Assembly (NCBI RefSeq): GCF_000971115.1
Contig: NZ_BBLV01000009.1
Span: 24,432 to 88,431, forward strand
Length of the DNA stretch: 64,000 nucleotides
Direction of reading: 5' to 3'
Source: Demequina gelatinilytica
Lineage (GTDB): Bacteria > Actinomycetota > Actinomycetes > Actinomycetales > Demequinaceae
The notes beneath the pieces were generated by a model. It had not been told where the DNA came from, ran no database searches, and saw nothing but the letters and a program-made list of their open reading frames with translations. The number at the start of each line of letters is the position of its first letter. Position 1 is the first letter of the stretch. The translations under genes and the position numbers were made by a program. Shown piece after piece: positions 24,820-33,152 of the stretch.

Positions 24820-26142
24820 TCACAGGAGGATGTCGACGCCGCCTGCGCGGGCATCGAGCCGGATCGGGGTCGGGAGGTCGGTGGTGACGATGCCGGTCGT
24901 CGAGGCGCCGGGCCAGGCGTCGGTGCCCGCGGTGGCGCGGGCGCGCTGCTCCTCGCCGCCGGCGTCGCGCGGGTCGCCGCCGTCGGAGCCGAGGTCGAGG
25001 TTGGAGCCGAGCCCGGCGTCCTCGAGGTCGCGGCGCAGATCGGACAGCGCGGCGCGCAGCGCCTCGCGGCCCGCCTCGGTCGAGCCGAACAGCTGGACGG
25101 ACACGCCCTCGGGCGTGATCTTCGCGACCACGCGGACGTGGCCGAAGCTCTCCGGCGTGATCGCGATCTGCATCTCGTGCTCGCCCTGGGGCAGCTGCTT
25201 GAGCGAGGCGAGCGGGGTGCTGAGCTGCGAGGCGACCGGCACCTCGCGGGCGTAGGACGCGGGCGCGGCGGGCTGAGCCGTCGGCGCGGGTGAGGTGGGC
25301 TGCAGCGGAGCGCCCGTCGCGATGGCCTGAGCGGGCTCGGCGCCACGCGCCTGCACGGGCTGCGCCGTCTCGCCCTGCGACGTGGCGGCGTCGCGCGCGA
25401 CCGGCTCGAGCGCCGCGAGCACGCGCTCGAGGACCTGGGGCGCCGGGGTCTCGGCCTCGGACGATGCCGCGGCGGGGACGGAGGGGACGGCGGGGGCGGT
25501 CGGGACCAGCGCCTCGTCCGCCACGGCACCGGTCGCCGTGAGGCCCCCGGTCGCGGGCAGGGACGCCGCGGCCACCTGGGCCTCGGAGGCAGCCGCGGGC
25601 GAGGTGGCGACGGTCGGCGCCGGCGAGGGGTCGACGCCCCGGCCGCCGGCGATAGCGGGCGGCGTGGTCGCGGCCACCGCGGCCGTGACGCCCGTCGCCG
25701 GGATCTGCACGCCCTCGACGGCCGGTGCCGCCGCGAGCGCGTCCGCTCCACCGGTCCCCAGGGGCAGGGTCACGGGCATCGCGGGGACCTCGTTCATGAC
25801 AGGTGACGGGACCGGCACGGCGGTGACGACGGGAGCCTCCGCAGGCTGCTCGGCGCCTGCCGCCTGGTCCGCGGGCGCGGCCTGGTCGGGCGAGGCGGAC
25901 GTCGCGCCCTCGGGACGGGACTCCTCCCGCGGGGCAGCCGAGGCCGCGTGACGGTCGTCGTCGCGGCGCGAGCCGACGCGCGAGCGGTCGCCCGCATCGT
26001 CCCGGCGAGCACCTCCGGACGCCTGTGCGAGCTCACGCGCGAAGGCGTCGCCGTCGGAGGCGGAGCCGGAGCCGGAGCCGGAGCCGCGGGACGCGGAGGC
26101 ACGCGCGGGCTGCGGCGTGGGAACGGTCGGGGCGATGGTCAT
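24820..26142 (-). CDS. fliK: Flagellar hook-length control protein FliK
   Basis: A 440-residue secreted ruler. A very Ala/Pro/Thr-rich middle (about 50-310) precedes the conserved C-terminal domain (about 325-410) with LKQLPQGEHEMQIAITPESFGHVRV, which acts on FlhB to switch export specificity. The ATG at 26142 overlaps the fliJ stop (ATGA). A short Gly/Ser repeat (GSGSGSGSAS, near 20-30) is present. The last residues after 415 are not conserved in families I know. Confidence 0.88.
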   Translation of the reverse strand: MTIAPTVPTPQPARASASRGSGSGSGSASDGDAFARELAQASGGARRDDAGDRSRVGSRRDDDRHAASAAPREESRPEGATSASPDQAAPADQAAGAEQPAEAPVVTAVPVPSPVMNEVPAMPVTLPLGTGGADALAAAPAVEGVQIPATGVTAAVAATTPPAIAGGRGVDPSPAPTVATSPAAASEAQVAAASLPATGGLTATGAVADEALVPTAPAVPSVPAAASSEAETPAPQVLERVLAALEPVARDAATSQGETAQPVQARGAEPAQAIATGAPLQPTSPAPTAQPAAPASYAREVPVASQLSTPLASLKQLPQGEHEMQIAITPESFGHVRVVAKITPEGVSVQLFGSTEAGREALRAALSDLRRDLEDAGLGSNLDLGSDGGDPRDAGGEEQRARATAGTDAWPGASTTGIVTTDLPTPIRLDARAGGVDILL

Positions 26143-26591
26143 CGGTCCTCCTCGGTGGCGCGGCGCAGGGCCGCCTCGTCGAGCGCGACCTGCTCGACGC
26201 GCAGCTCCTCGGCGGCGACCTCGTGGTCGTGGCGCTCGCGCAGACGGTCGATCATCGAGGCGCGCGTGCGCGCCTGGCTCCACGCGCCGGTCGCGCCATC
26301 GGCGTGGGACTGCGCGACGGCGAGCGCGAGCTGCAGCTCCTGGACCCGCGCCGTCAGAGCGGCGCGCGAGGCCACCATGGCGCTCCATGACCGCGTGACA
26401 TCGGGCTGGTCGGCATCGCTCTGCATCCGCGGATCGCGGAACTCGAGGCTCGCGAGCTGGGAGCGGGCCGTGCGGACGGCCTGCGCGGCCTCCTCACGGG
26501 CGCGGTTGGCGTGCGCGAGCTCGGCCGCGGCCTGCTCCTCGGCCAGCTCGCGCGCCCGCAGCAGCCCCGCGAGGGGGAAGGTCCTGCTCAT
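26139..26591 (-). CDS. fliJ: Flagellar export chaperone-escort protein FliJ
   Basis: A 150-residue, fully helical coiled-coil protein expected to sit in the FliI ring and shuttle chaperones. Beginning MSRTFPLAGLLRARELAEEQAA it has long heptad-like stretches rich in Arg, Glu, Ala. ATG 26591 overlaps the fliI stop (ATGA). FliJ sequences diverge widely; the position between fliI and fliK supports the call. Confidence 0.82.
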   Translation of the reverse strand: MSRTFPLAGLLRARELAEEQAAAELAHANRAREEAAQAVRTARSQLASLEFRDPRMQSDADQPDVTRSWSAMVASRAALTARVQELQLALAVAQSHADGATGAWSQARTRASMIDRLRERHDHEVAAEELRVEQVALDEAALRRATEEDR

Positions 26592-27955
26592 GCGTGCACT
26601 CCCATCTGCGTGAGGAGCGCAGCGAGCCGCGCCCATGCCTCATCCGCCCCGACCGGCTGGTCCACGGGCTGCTGGAGGAAGGCGTCGATCGCGGACGCGT
26701 GCGCGACGGCGGCGTCCACGAGCGGGTTGGTGCCCGCGGCGTACGCGCCCACGTCGAGCAGGTCCTGCGCGCGCCGCCGCGCCGCGAGGACCTGGCGCAG
26801 CGCGAGCGCGAGCCCGCGCTGCTCGGCGGTGGTGACGCGGCTCGCGACACGGGAGATCGAGCCGAGCACGTCGATGGCGGGGTAGTGCCCCGCGACCGCG
26901 AGGTCGCGCGTGAGCACCACGTGGCCGTCGAGGATCGAGCGCGTCGCGTCCGCGATGGGCTCGTTGTGGTCGTCGCCGTCGACCAGCACGGTGTAGATGC
27001 CGGTGACCGAGCCGGTGGCGTCGGTGCCGGTGCGCTCGAGCAGCTGCGCGAGCATGGAGAAGGTCGACGGCGGGTAGCCCCGGGTCGCCGGCGGCTCGCC
27101 CACCGAGAGGCCGATCTCACGCTGCGCCATGGCGACGCGCGTGAGGGAGTCCATCATGAGCACCACGTCGCGACCCTGCGAGCGGAAGTCCTCCGCGATG
27201 CGCGTCGCCACGAAGGCCGCGCGGAGGCGCACCATGGCCGGCTGGTCGGACGTCGCGATGACCACCACGGACCGTGCGAGGCCCTCGGGGCCGAGGTCGT
27301 CCTCGAGGAACTCCCGGACCTCGCGACCGCGCTCGCCGATGAGCGCGATGACGCTCACCTCGGCCTCGGTGCCGCGCGCGACCATCGACAGCAGGCTCGA
27401 CTTGCCCACGCCGGAACCGGCGAACAGGCCGATGCGCTGGCCGCGTCCCACCGTGGTCATGGTGTCGAGCGCGCGCACGCCCATGCCGAGCGGGGTGTCG
27501 ACGCGTGCACGGTCGAGCGCCGAGGGAGCGGTCGCATCGACCGGCACGCGCCGGGCCTCGGGCCCGTCGAGCACGGAGCCCTTGCCGTCCATCGGACGGC
27601 CCAGGCCGTCGAGGACGCGTCCGAGCAGCTGCGGGCCCGCGGGGACGGTGAGCGGGCATCCGGTGGCGCGCGCGGCCATGCCGACGTGCAGCCCATGGAC
27701 CGGGCCGAGCGGCATGCACCGCAGGGCGTCGCCGGTGACCGCCACGACCTCGGCCTCGGTGGTGCCGCCGTCGCCCGTGTCGATCGCGACCAGGTCGCCC
27801 ACGGCGCCCTGGAGCCCCGCGACGTCGACGGACAGGCCCACGATCGAGGACACCGACCCCACCAGCTCGGGCGCGCCGGCGGCCGCCGCCCGCGCGATCA
27901 GCGGCGAGCGGAAGCGCGAGCCGGGCGCGCTGTCGAGGAGCACGGGGGTGGTCAC
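26588..27955 (-). CDS. fliI: Flagellum-specific ATPase FliI
   Basis: A 455-residue F1-beta-like ATPase that powers unfolding and delivery of export substrates. Walker A GSGVGKSS (180-187), Walker B VVLMMDS (264-270), and the family box GEPPATRGYPPS (about 287-298). GTG 27955 overlaps the fliH stop (GTGA). Confidence 0.96.
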   Translation of the reverse strand: MTTPVLLDSAPGSRFRSPLIARAAAAGAPELVGSVSSIVGLSVDVAGLQGAVGDLVAIDTGDGGTTEAEVVAVTGDALRCMPLGPVHGLHVGMAARATGCPLTVPAGPQLLGRVLDGLGRPMDGKGSVLDGPEARRVPVDATAPSALDRARVDTPLGMGVRALDTMTTVGRGQRIGLFAGSGVGKSSLLSMVARGTEAEVSVIALIGERGREVREFLEDDLGPEGLARSVVVIATSDQPAMVRLRAAFVATRIAEDFRSQGRDVVLMMDSLTRVAMAQREIGLSVGEPPATRGYPPSTFSMLAQLLERTGTDATGSVTGIYTVLVDGDDHNEPIADATRSILDGHVVLTRDLAVAGHYPAIDVLGSISRVASRVTTAEQRGLALALRQVLAARRRAQDLLDVGAYAAGTNPLVDAAVAHASAIDAFLQQPVDQPVGADEAWARLAALLTQMGVHA

Positions 27956-28569
27956 AGGCCTGCCTCCAGCGCCGCACGGGCGCGAGCCAGCCCGGCGCCG
28001 ATGCGCGCGTCGAGCGCGCCGTCGGCGTGCTCGACGATGACGTCGCCGGGAGCGAGGCGGGGGTCGCCGGCCAGGTCGATGCCCTCCGGAAGGGACGCTG
28101 CACCGGAGTCGAGCAGCCGGCGCACCTCGGCGAGGGTCGCGGGGTGCAGACGCATGAGGGTGGCGTCGATCCCGGTCGGGAGGAACGATGCGCGGATCAG
28201 CACCGAGCGCGCGGCGGTCGGGCCGTCGCCGAGCTCGTGCCCGAGGATCGCCTCGGCCAGCTCGACGGCCGCGCCGTTGAGCGACTCCTCGGCCTCCGCG
28301 AGCACGGGCAGCGCGCGCTCGTGCCACGAGCGCGACGCGGCTGCGAGCGCGAGCAGCGCATCGCACAGCGCGGCGTCACGCGCGGTCTCGCGGCGCTCGT
28401 GGTCCGCGCGCTCCGCGTCGCGATCGCGCTGGGCGGCCTCGGCCGCGGCGCGTGCGCCCGCGGCCCAGCCCGCGGCGAAGCCGCTCGCGTGCGACTCGCC
28501 CGCGGCGTCCGCGCGCTGGGGCGTGATCGCGGCGGGGACGAAGGTGGAGACCCGGCTGTCAGGCGACAT
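27952..28569 (-). CDS. fliH: Flagellar assembly protein FliH
   Basis: A 205-residue regulator and docking factor of FliI. It has an Ala/Arg/Glu-rich coiled coil (about 30-90) including GFAAGWAAGARAAAEAA, then a C-terminal V-ATPase-E-like domain (about 95-205, with PEGIDLAGDPRLAPGDVIVE). ATG 28569 overlaps the fliG stop by 11 bases. Identity rests on fold pattern plus position between fliG and fliI. Confidence 0.85.
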   Translation of the reverse strand: MSPDSRVSTFVPAAITPQRADAAGESHASGFAAGWAAGARAAAEAAQRDRDAERADHERRETARDAALCDALLALAAASRSWHERALPVLAEAEESLNGAAVELAEAILGHELGDGPTAARSVLIRASFLPTGIDATLMRLHPATLAEVRRLLDSGAASLPEGIDLAGDPRLAPGDVIVEHADGALDARIGAGLARARAALEAGL

Positions 28570-29566
28570 ACTCGTCCTCGCCGTCGCGGCTGATCATGAT
28601 CTCGCCGCGCTCCTCGAGGCCGCGGATGACCTGGACGACCTTCGAGCGCGCCTCCTCGACCAGCGAGATGCGGACGGGGCCCAGCGCGTCGATCTCCTCG
28701 ACGAGGTTCTCGCGCGCCCGCTCCGACATGTTGCGCAGGATCTTGTCGCGCACCGAGTCGTCCGCGCCCTTGAGCGCGGTCGCGAGCGTCCCGGTCTCGA
28801 CCGAGCGCATCACCAGCTGGATCGCGCGGTCCTCGAGCATGGTGATGTCCGCGAACACGAACATCAGCTGTCGGATCTGATCCGCGAGCTCCGGGTCCTG
28901 CTCGGTGAGGCCCTCGAGGATGAGCTTCTCCGTCGCCGCATCGGCGCGGTTGATGATCTCCACGAGCGGCTGCACGCCGCCCACGGACGTGAGCTCCTGC
29001 GACGTGATGAGGTTGGTGGCCTTGAGCTTGAGCTGGTCCGCGATGAGGCCGACCACGTCGGGCGAGGCGCCCTCCATGGTGGCGATGCGACGCGCGACGA
29101 TGGTCTGGGTCTCCGGGCTGAAGCCGGCCATGATCGCCGAGGCGTGCTCGGGACGCAGGTGCGCGAGCACGAGCGCGATGGTCTGGGGGTGCTCGCCGCT
29201 CAGCAGCGACACCACCTGACGCGCGTCGGCATGCATGAGGAACTCGAAGGGCTGCACCTGGACCTGCGACTTGAGCCGCTCGAGGACCTCGGCGGCCTTC
29301 TCGCGCCCCAGGGTCTCCTCGAGCAGCTTCTTGGCGTACGAGTACCCGCCGCTCGCGACGGTGAGCGCGCGCGTCGCGGTGCGCTGGAACTCCTCGAGCA
29401 CCTCCGCGACGGTCGCCTCGTCGACGCTCTTGAGCCGCGTGATCTCGGCGGTCACCAGCTCCATCTCGTTCTCGGAGAGCTGCGCCATCACGCCGGAGGC
29501 CGCCTCGCGGCCCATCTGGATCAGCACGAGCGCCGCCTTCTGGGTGCCCGTCAGCATCGTGGTCAT
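28559..29566 (-). CDS. fliG: Flagellar motor switch protein FliG
   Basis: A 335-residue C-ring protein that takes torque from MotA. It shows the N-terminal FliF-binding part (1-100), the middle EHPQ motif (LLSGEHPQTIALVLAHL, about 125-141) and the C-terminal torque helix region (about 280-300) with alternating charged residues (DDSVRDKILRNMSERARENL). ATG 29566 overlaps the fliF stop (ATGA). Confidence 0.96.
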   Translation of the reverse strand: MTTMLTGTQKAALVLIQMGREAASGVMAQLSENEMELVTAEITRLKSVDEATVAEVLEEFQRTATRALTVASGGYSYAKKLLEETLGREKAAEVLERLKSQVQVQPFEFLMHADARQVVSLLSGEHPQTIALVLAHLRPEHASAIMAGFSPETQTIVARRIATMEGASPDVVGLIADQLKLKATNLITSQELTSVGGVQPLVEIINRADAATEKLILEGLTEQDPELADQIRQLMFVFADITMLEDRAIQLVMRSVETGTLATALKGADDSVRDKILRNMSERARENLVEEIDALGPVRISLVEEARSKVVQVIRGLEERGEIMISRDGEDEYVA

Positions 29567-31203
29567 GCGTTCCTCCCCGAGCCGATCCAGCCGCGGAGGA
29601 CCTCGGCGACCTCGGCCGGCTGCTGTGCGGCGAAGCCTGCGATCTCGTCACGGATCGCGAGCGCGACCGCATCCATGGTCGGCACCGGGGCCGCCTCGAT
29701 CGCGAGCTCGGCCTCGTCGGCCACGGAGCTCGCCTGGTCGAGCAGCGCCTGCGTGCGGGCGTCGAGCGCGGCCTGGGCCCGCGCCTCGAGCTCCTCGACG
29801 GCCTCGACGCTGAGCGCGATGCGCTCATCCGTGTCGCCGCGGCGACGACGACCCTTCACGAGCGCGAGGATCACGATGAGGATCACCGACAGGAGCAGCA
29901 CGCCCCACTTGGCGATCGACACGTACATCGTCCGGTTCGCGGCCTGCTCGTCGGCCGTGGCGGCCTCCTCGAGCGCGGTCGCGGCGGCGTCCGCCACGGA
30001 CGAGTCGAAGTTCATCGCGGCGACAGAGACCACGTCTCCGCGCGACTCGTCGATACCCGCTGCCGCGGCGACCATCGCGCTGAGCTCGTCGAGGTCGATC
30101 GACGCCGCCGCGGCCTGGTTCGCGACCACCGAGACGGACTGGCGCTTGACCGAGCCGGGCGCCGTCTCCGTGACCTCGACCGTGCGGTCGACCGCGTTGT
30201 TCTTGACGGTGTCCTCCTTGCGGTACGCACCGCTGCTGCCGTCGTCGCCCTCGGGCACCGAGATGTTGTCGGGGCCCAGGACGCCGGCGCTGGTGGTGCC
30301 GCCGTCGCCCGAGTACTCCTCGACGGACGAGGACTCGGACAGCGGCGCGGCGTCCGGGTTGGAGGTGTAGGACTCGGACGTGGTCGACCGCTGGTCGTAG
30401 TCGAGCTCCGCGGTGACCGAGACGATCGCGTTGCCGGTGCCGACCACGCGGTCGAGCATGGCCTGCACGCTCGAGGCGATGCGCGACTCGTAGTCCGCCG
30501 TCTGACCGGTCTGCTCGAGCGCGGTCTGGCCGCCGCCGACGGTGGAGAGCACCACGCCGTTGGCGTCGATCACGGCGACGTCCTCGGGCTCCATGCCCTC
30601 GATCGAGGCGGAGACCAGGTGGACGATGGCCTGGACGCTCTGGGTGTCGAGCGACGCCCCGGCGCGGGTCGCGACGAAGACGGAGGCCGTGGGGTCCTCC
30701 TGCTCGTCGACGAACACGGTCTCCTGCGGCAGCGCGAGCTTGATGGAGGCGGTCTCGACCGCGTCCATGGCGGTGATGGTCGCCGCGAGCTCGCCCTCGA
30801 GGGCGCGCTGGTAGGTGACCTGCTGCTGGAAGTCCGAGCTGGTCATCGACATGTCGTCGAGCAGCGCGTACCCGGTGGTGGTGCCGTTCGGCAGGCCCGC
30901 CGACGCGACGGCGAGGCGCGTGTCGTAGAGCTGCGACTGCGGCACCAGGATGGTGCCGCCGCCCGCGGTGAGCTCGTAGGGGATGCCGCCGGCGTCGAGC
31001 TGGTCCACGATCGCCGCCGCGTCGTCCGCCGCGAGGTTGGTGAACAGCGGGGCCATGGTGGGCTTGGTCGTGTACTGCGCGAGCGCGACGAGGCCCACGA
31101 CGAGGAGCGCCGCGAGCAGGCTCGCGAACACCTTCTGGGCCACCGACATCTCGCCGGCCCATGCACGGAGCTGGTCCCACCGGCTCTGGATCTGCGCGGG
31201 CAT
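29563..31203 (-). CDS. fliF: Flagellar MS-ring protein FliF
   Basis: A 546-residue ring-forming membrane protein and assembly platform. Two membrane helices (about 23-43 and 425-446) enclose the ring-building domains (YscJ/FliF type, about 50-220, then 245-400). The cytoplasmic tail (450-546) should bind FliG. Its ATG overlaps the fliE stop by one base. Confidence 0.96.
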   Translation of the reverse strand: MPAQIQSRWDQLRAWAGEMSVAQKVFASLLAALLVVGLVALAQYTTKPTMAPLFTNLAADDAAAIVDQLDAGGIPYELTAGGGTILVPQSQLYDTRLAVASAGLPNGTTTGYALLDDMSMTSSDFQQQVTYQRALEGELAATITAMDAVETASIKLALPQETVFVDEQEDPTASVFVATRAGASLDTQSVQAIVHLVSASIEGMEPEDVAVIDANGVVLSTVGGGQTALEQTGQTADYESRIASSVQAMLDRVVGTGNAIVSVTAELDYDQRSTTSESYTSNPDAAPLSESSSVEEYSGDGGTTSAGVLGPDNISVPEGDDGSSGAYRKEDTVKNNAVDRTVEVTETAPGSVKRQSVSVVANQAAAASIDLDELSAMVAAAAGIDESRGDVVSVAAMNFDSSVADAAATALEEAATADEQAANRTMYVSIAKWGVLLLSVILIVILALVKGRRRRGDTDERIALSVEAVEELEARAQAALDARTQALLDQASSVADEAELAIEAAPVPTMDAVALAIRDEIAGFAAQQPAEVAEVLRGWIGSGRNA

Positions 31204-31514
31204 CAGACGGTGATCCTCAGGACCTCGGTGATCGAGTCGACCATCTTGTTGCGCAGCGCGGACGCGAGCTCGAGCGCGACCGCCGCCTCGGTGGCCGCGA
31301 TCGTGTAGTCATGCACGTCGGACAGGTCGCCGGTGAGCGCTCGCACGGCGAGCTCGCTGCTGGTCGACTGGAGGCCCTGGATGCCGTCCACCGCGGACGT
31401 GAGCTGCGACGCGAAGGCCGCGTCGCTGCCCTCGGCGCCCGACACGGCGGTCGTGACCTCGGCAGGCATGGAGAAGGACGCGGCGGAGACCGCGGAGATG
31501 GGGGTGATCGACAT
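31203..31514 (-). CDS. fliE: Flagellar MS-ring/rod adaptor FliE
   Basis: A 103-residue protein joining the MS ring to the proximal rod, and an early export substrate. The C-terminal half DLSDVHDYTIAATEAAVALELASALRNKMVD follows the FliE pattern (61-91). One-base overlaps join it to flgC and fliF. Confidence 0.9.
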   Translation of the reverse strand: MSITPISAVSAASFSMPAEVTTAVSGAEGSDAAFASQLTSAVDGIQGLQSTSSELAVRALTGDLSDVHDYTIAATEAAVALELASALRNKMVDSITEVLRITV

Positions 31515-31921
31515 CAGCCTCTCCCGATGGTGAGCGCGGTGGAGTACATGTCGCGGGCGCGGTCGACCACGGCGGCGTTCGCCTGGTAGCCGCGCTGGGC
31601 CATGATGAGCTGGGTCATCTGGCTCGACGCGTCGATGTCCGGGTAGCGGACGTAGCCGTCCTCGTCCGCGAGCGCGTTGGTGGGCTCGTAGACCATGCGG
31701 CCCTCGGCGGAGCCGAGCACGGTGCCGGCGACGTGCACGCCGCCGGAGTCGCCGCCCTGGTTGTCGTTCGCGGCCGCGACCACGTAGCGCGCCTGGAACG
31801 CGTCCTCCGACGTCGCCGTCGCGGTGTTCATGTTCGCGAGGTTGTCCGAGATGGCGTCGAGCCACTTGCGGTAGACGGTCATGCCCGAGCCCGCGATCCC
31901 GATCGCGGCGAAGGTGCCCAT
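31514..31921 (-). CDS. flgC: Flagellar proximal rod protein FlgC
   Basis: A 135-residue rod subunit. N-terminal rod signature AAIGIAGSGMTVYRKWLDAISDNLANMNT (4-32) and C-terminal helix VRYPDIDASSQMTQLIMAQRGYQANAAVV (about 90-118). Overlaps flgB and fliE by one base each. Confidence 0.95.
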   Translation of the reverse strand: MGTFAAIGIAGSGMTVYRKWLDAISDNLANMNTATATSEDAFQARYVVAAANDNQGGDSGGVHVAGTVLGSAEGRMVYEPTNALADEDGYVRYPDIDASSQMTQLIMAQRGYQANAAVVDRARDMYSTALTIGRG

Positions 31922-32262
31922 CAGGCGTTCCCGAGCGCGGTGCGGATCGAGGAGAACTTGCCCTCCATCGCACGCGTCGCGAGCTCGTAGCGCAGGCCCG
32001 TGTCGATGTTGGCGAGCGTCTCGGTGTCCAGGTTGACGTTGTTGCCGTCGAGGCGGGTGGGCTCGAGCGAGGTCGCGATGGTCGCGCTCACTGCACCGGA
32101 GCCGCCCGACACCGCGGCGGCCAGGGCGTCCTCGAAGACGACCTTCTTGGCCAGGTAGCCGGGAGTCTGGAGGTTGGCGATGTTGTCGGCGGTGGTGCGC
32201 TGGCGAAGCGACAGCGCGTCAAGCGCGCTGGAGATCGCATCGAAGCTGACGGATCCGAACAC
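31921..32262 (-). CDS. flgB: Flagellar proximal rod protein FlgB
   Basis: A 113-residue rod subunit. The motif LRQRTTADNIANLQTPGYLAKKV (about 19-41) is the FlgB/rod signature, and the C-terminus has the YELATRAMEGKFSSIRTAL helix. GTG 32262 follows AAGG by seven bases. It is the first gene of the 11-gene basal-body/hook operon flgB to flgE, with a sigma-28-type promoter about 70 bp upstream. Confidence 0.93.
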   Translation of the reverse strand: MFGSVSFDAISSALDALSLRQRTTADNIANLQTPGYLAKKVVFEDALAAAVSGGSGAVSATIATSLEPTRLDGNNVNLDTETLANIDTGLRYELATRAMEGKFSSIRTALGNA

Positions 32263-32333
32263 AGGTCACCCTTCTCAGGAACTGCAGGGGGCCGGTCCGT
32301 GGCCAAGGCGTGAGCGATCCGTGCTCACCGTCC

Positions 32334-32360
32334 TCATCGGACGTCGGTGTCCGCCGGTGA
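32334..32360 (-). promoter_or_regulatory. Sigma-28-type promoter of the flgB operon
   Basis: Minus strand TCAC, 15 nt, TCCGATGA, giving a leader of about 65 nt before flgB. Confidence 0.65.
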
Positions 32361-32399
32361 GAGGTCTCGATGTGACCTGTGTCACGCCCCAGAAGGGTG

Positions 32400-32723
32400 T
32401 TAAGCAGGGATGTCGACGTACACCGGGGGTGCCGGCGTGCCGAGCGTCATGCGCGAGATCGCGCGGCCCTCGCGACGCGAGGCCCCCGCCGCGGTCGCGA
32501 GCTGGCGCGACACCTCGACCTGGCGCGCGAGCAGGGTCCGGGCACGGTCGACGAGCGGCGCGGGGATCCGGCCGATGCCGGCGGGCGGGGTCCACACCGC
32601 GGCCGTGTCGGGCGCCGGGACGTGATCGGACGCGAGCATCGCCTCCGCGTCCTCGAGCGTCATCTCGAACTCGGCGAGGGTCGCCTCCCAGGCATCGTGC
32701 CAGGGGTCGGCGGGCGTGGTCAT
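32400..32723 (-). CDS. Small protein in the FliT position (putative flagellar chaperone)
   Basis: A 107-residue protein of unknown family, translated from an ATG overlapping the fliS stop (ATGA). Helical regions at about 5-32 and 55-90 (VDRARTLLARQVEVSRQL) surround a Pro-rich turn. In many bacteria fliD-fliS is followed by fliT, the FliD chaperone; length and helical make-up fit that role, but I cannot see a specific FliT motif. It ends 137 bp before flgB. Confidence 0.6.
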   Translation of the reverse strand: MTTPADPWHDAWEATLAEFEMTLEDAEAMLASDHVPAPDTAAVWTPPAGIGRIPAPLVDRARTLLARQVEVSRQLATAAGASRREGRAISRMTLGTPAPPVYVDIPA

Positions 32724-33136
32724 GCCACGCCGGACATCGCGAGGTGCTGGGTCGCGGCCGACGCCACCTGACGCGCCGACTCGCGCCACGTGTCCCGCAG
32801 CGGGGCGACGATGCCGCGGCACGCGGCGACCTTGTCGGCGTCCTGGGCGACGTTCGCGTCGACGAGCGCGCCCGTGAGGAACGTGTAGATCGAGAGCAGG
32901 CCGGGTGCGCCGTCCCACGCCGAGACGTCCAGGGTGCTGGTGAGCTCCGCGACGATCTGCTGGGCGTGCGTGAGCTGCGCGTGCGCGACCGGACGGTCGC
33001 CGGCGCGCATCGCGAGCTCGGCCCGCTCGAGGTCGAGCACCAGCCGGTCGTAGAGCATGACGAGGAGCGTCGCGGGGGTCGCGGTCGAGACCGCGTCGTC
33101 GAGGTAGCGGTTGCGCGCCGCTGCGTATCCGTTCAT
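32720..33136 (-). CDS. fliS: Flagellin chaperone FliS
   Basis: A 138-residue helical export chaperone for flagellin; in Gram-positives it also favours FliW binding to flagellin. The N-terminal motif YAAARNRYLDDAVSTATPATLLVMLYDRLVLDL (4-36) is diagnostic. 16 bp after fliD. Confidence 0.95.
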   Translation of the reverse strand: MNGYAAARNRYLDDAVSTATPATLLVMLYDRLVLDLERAELAMRAGDRPVAHAQLTHAQQIVAELTSTLDVSAWDGAPGLLSIYTFLTGALVDANVAQDADKVAACRGIVAPLRDTWRESARQVASAATQHLAMSGVA

Positions 33137-33152
33137 CGTGACCTTCCTGTGC

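Noticed and set aside
26594-30370. 1258-residue open frame antisense to fliI, fliH, fliG and fliF
   Set aside because: Antisense shadow of four well-identified flagellar genes; His/Arg/Asp-rich and without recognisable structure.
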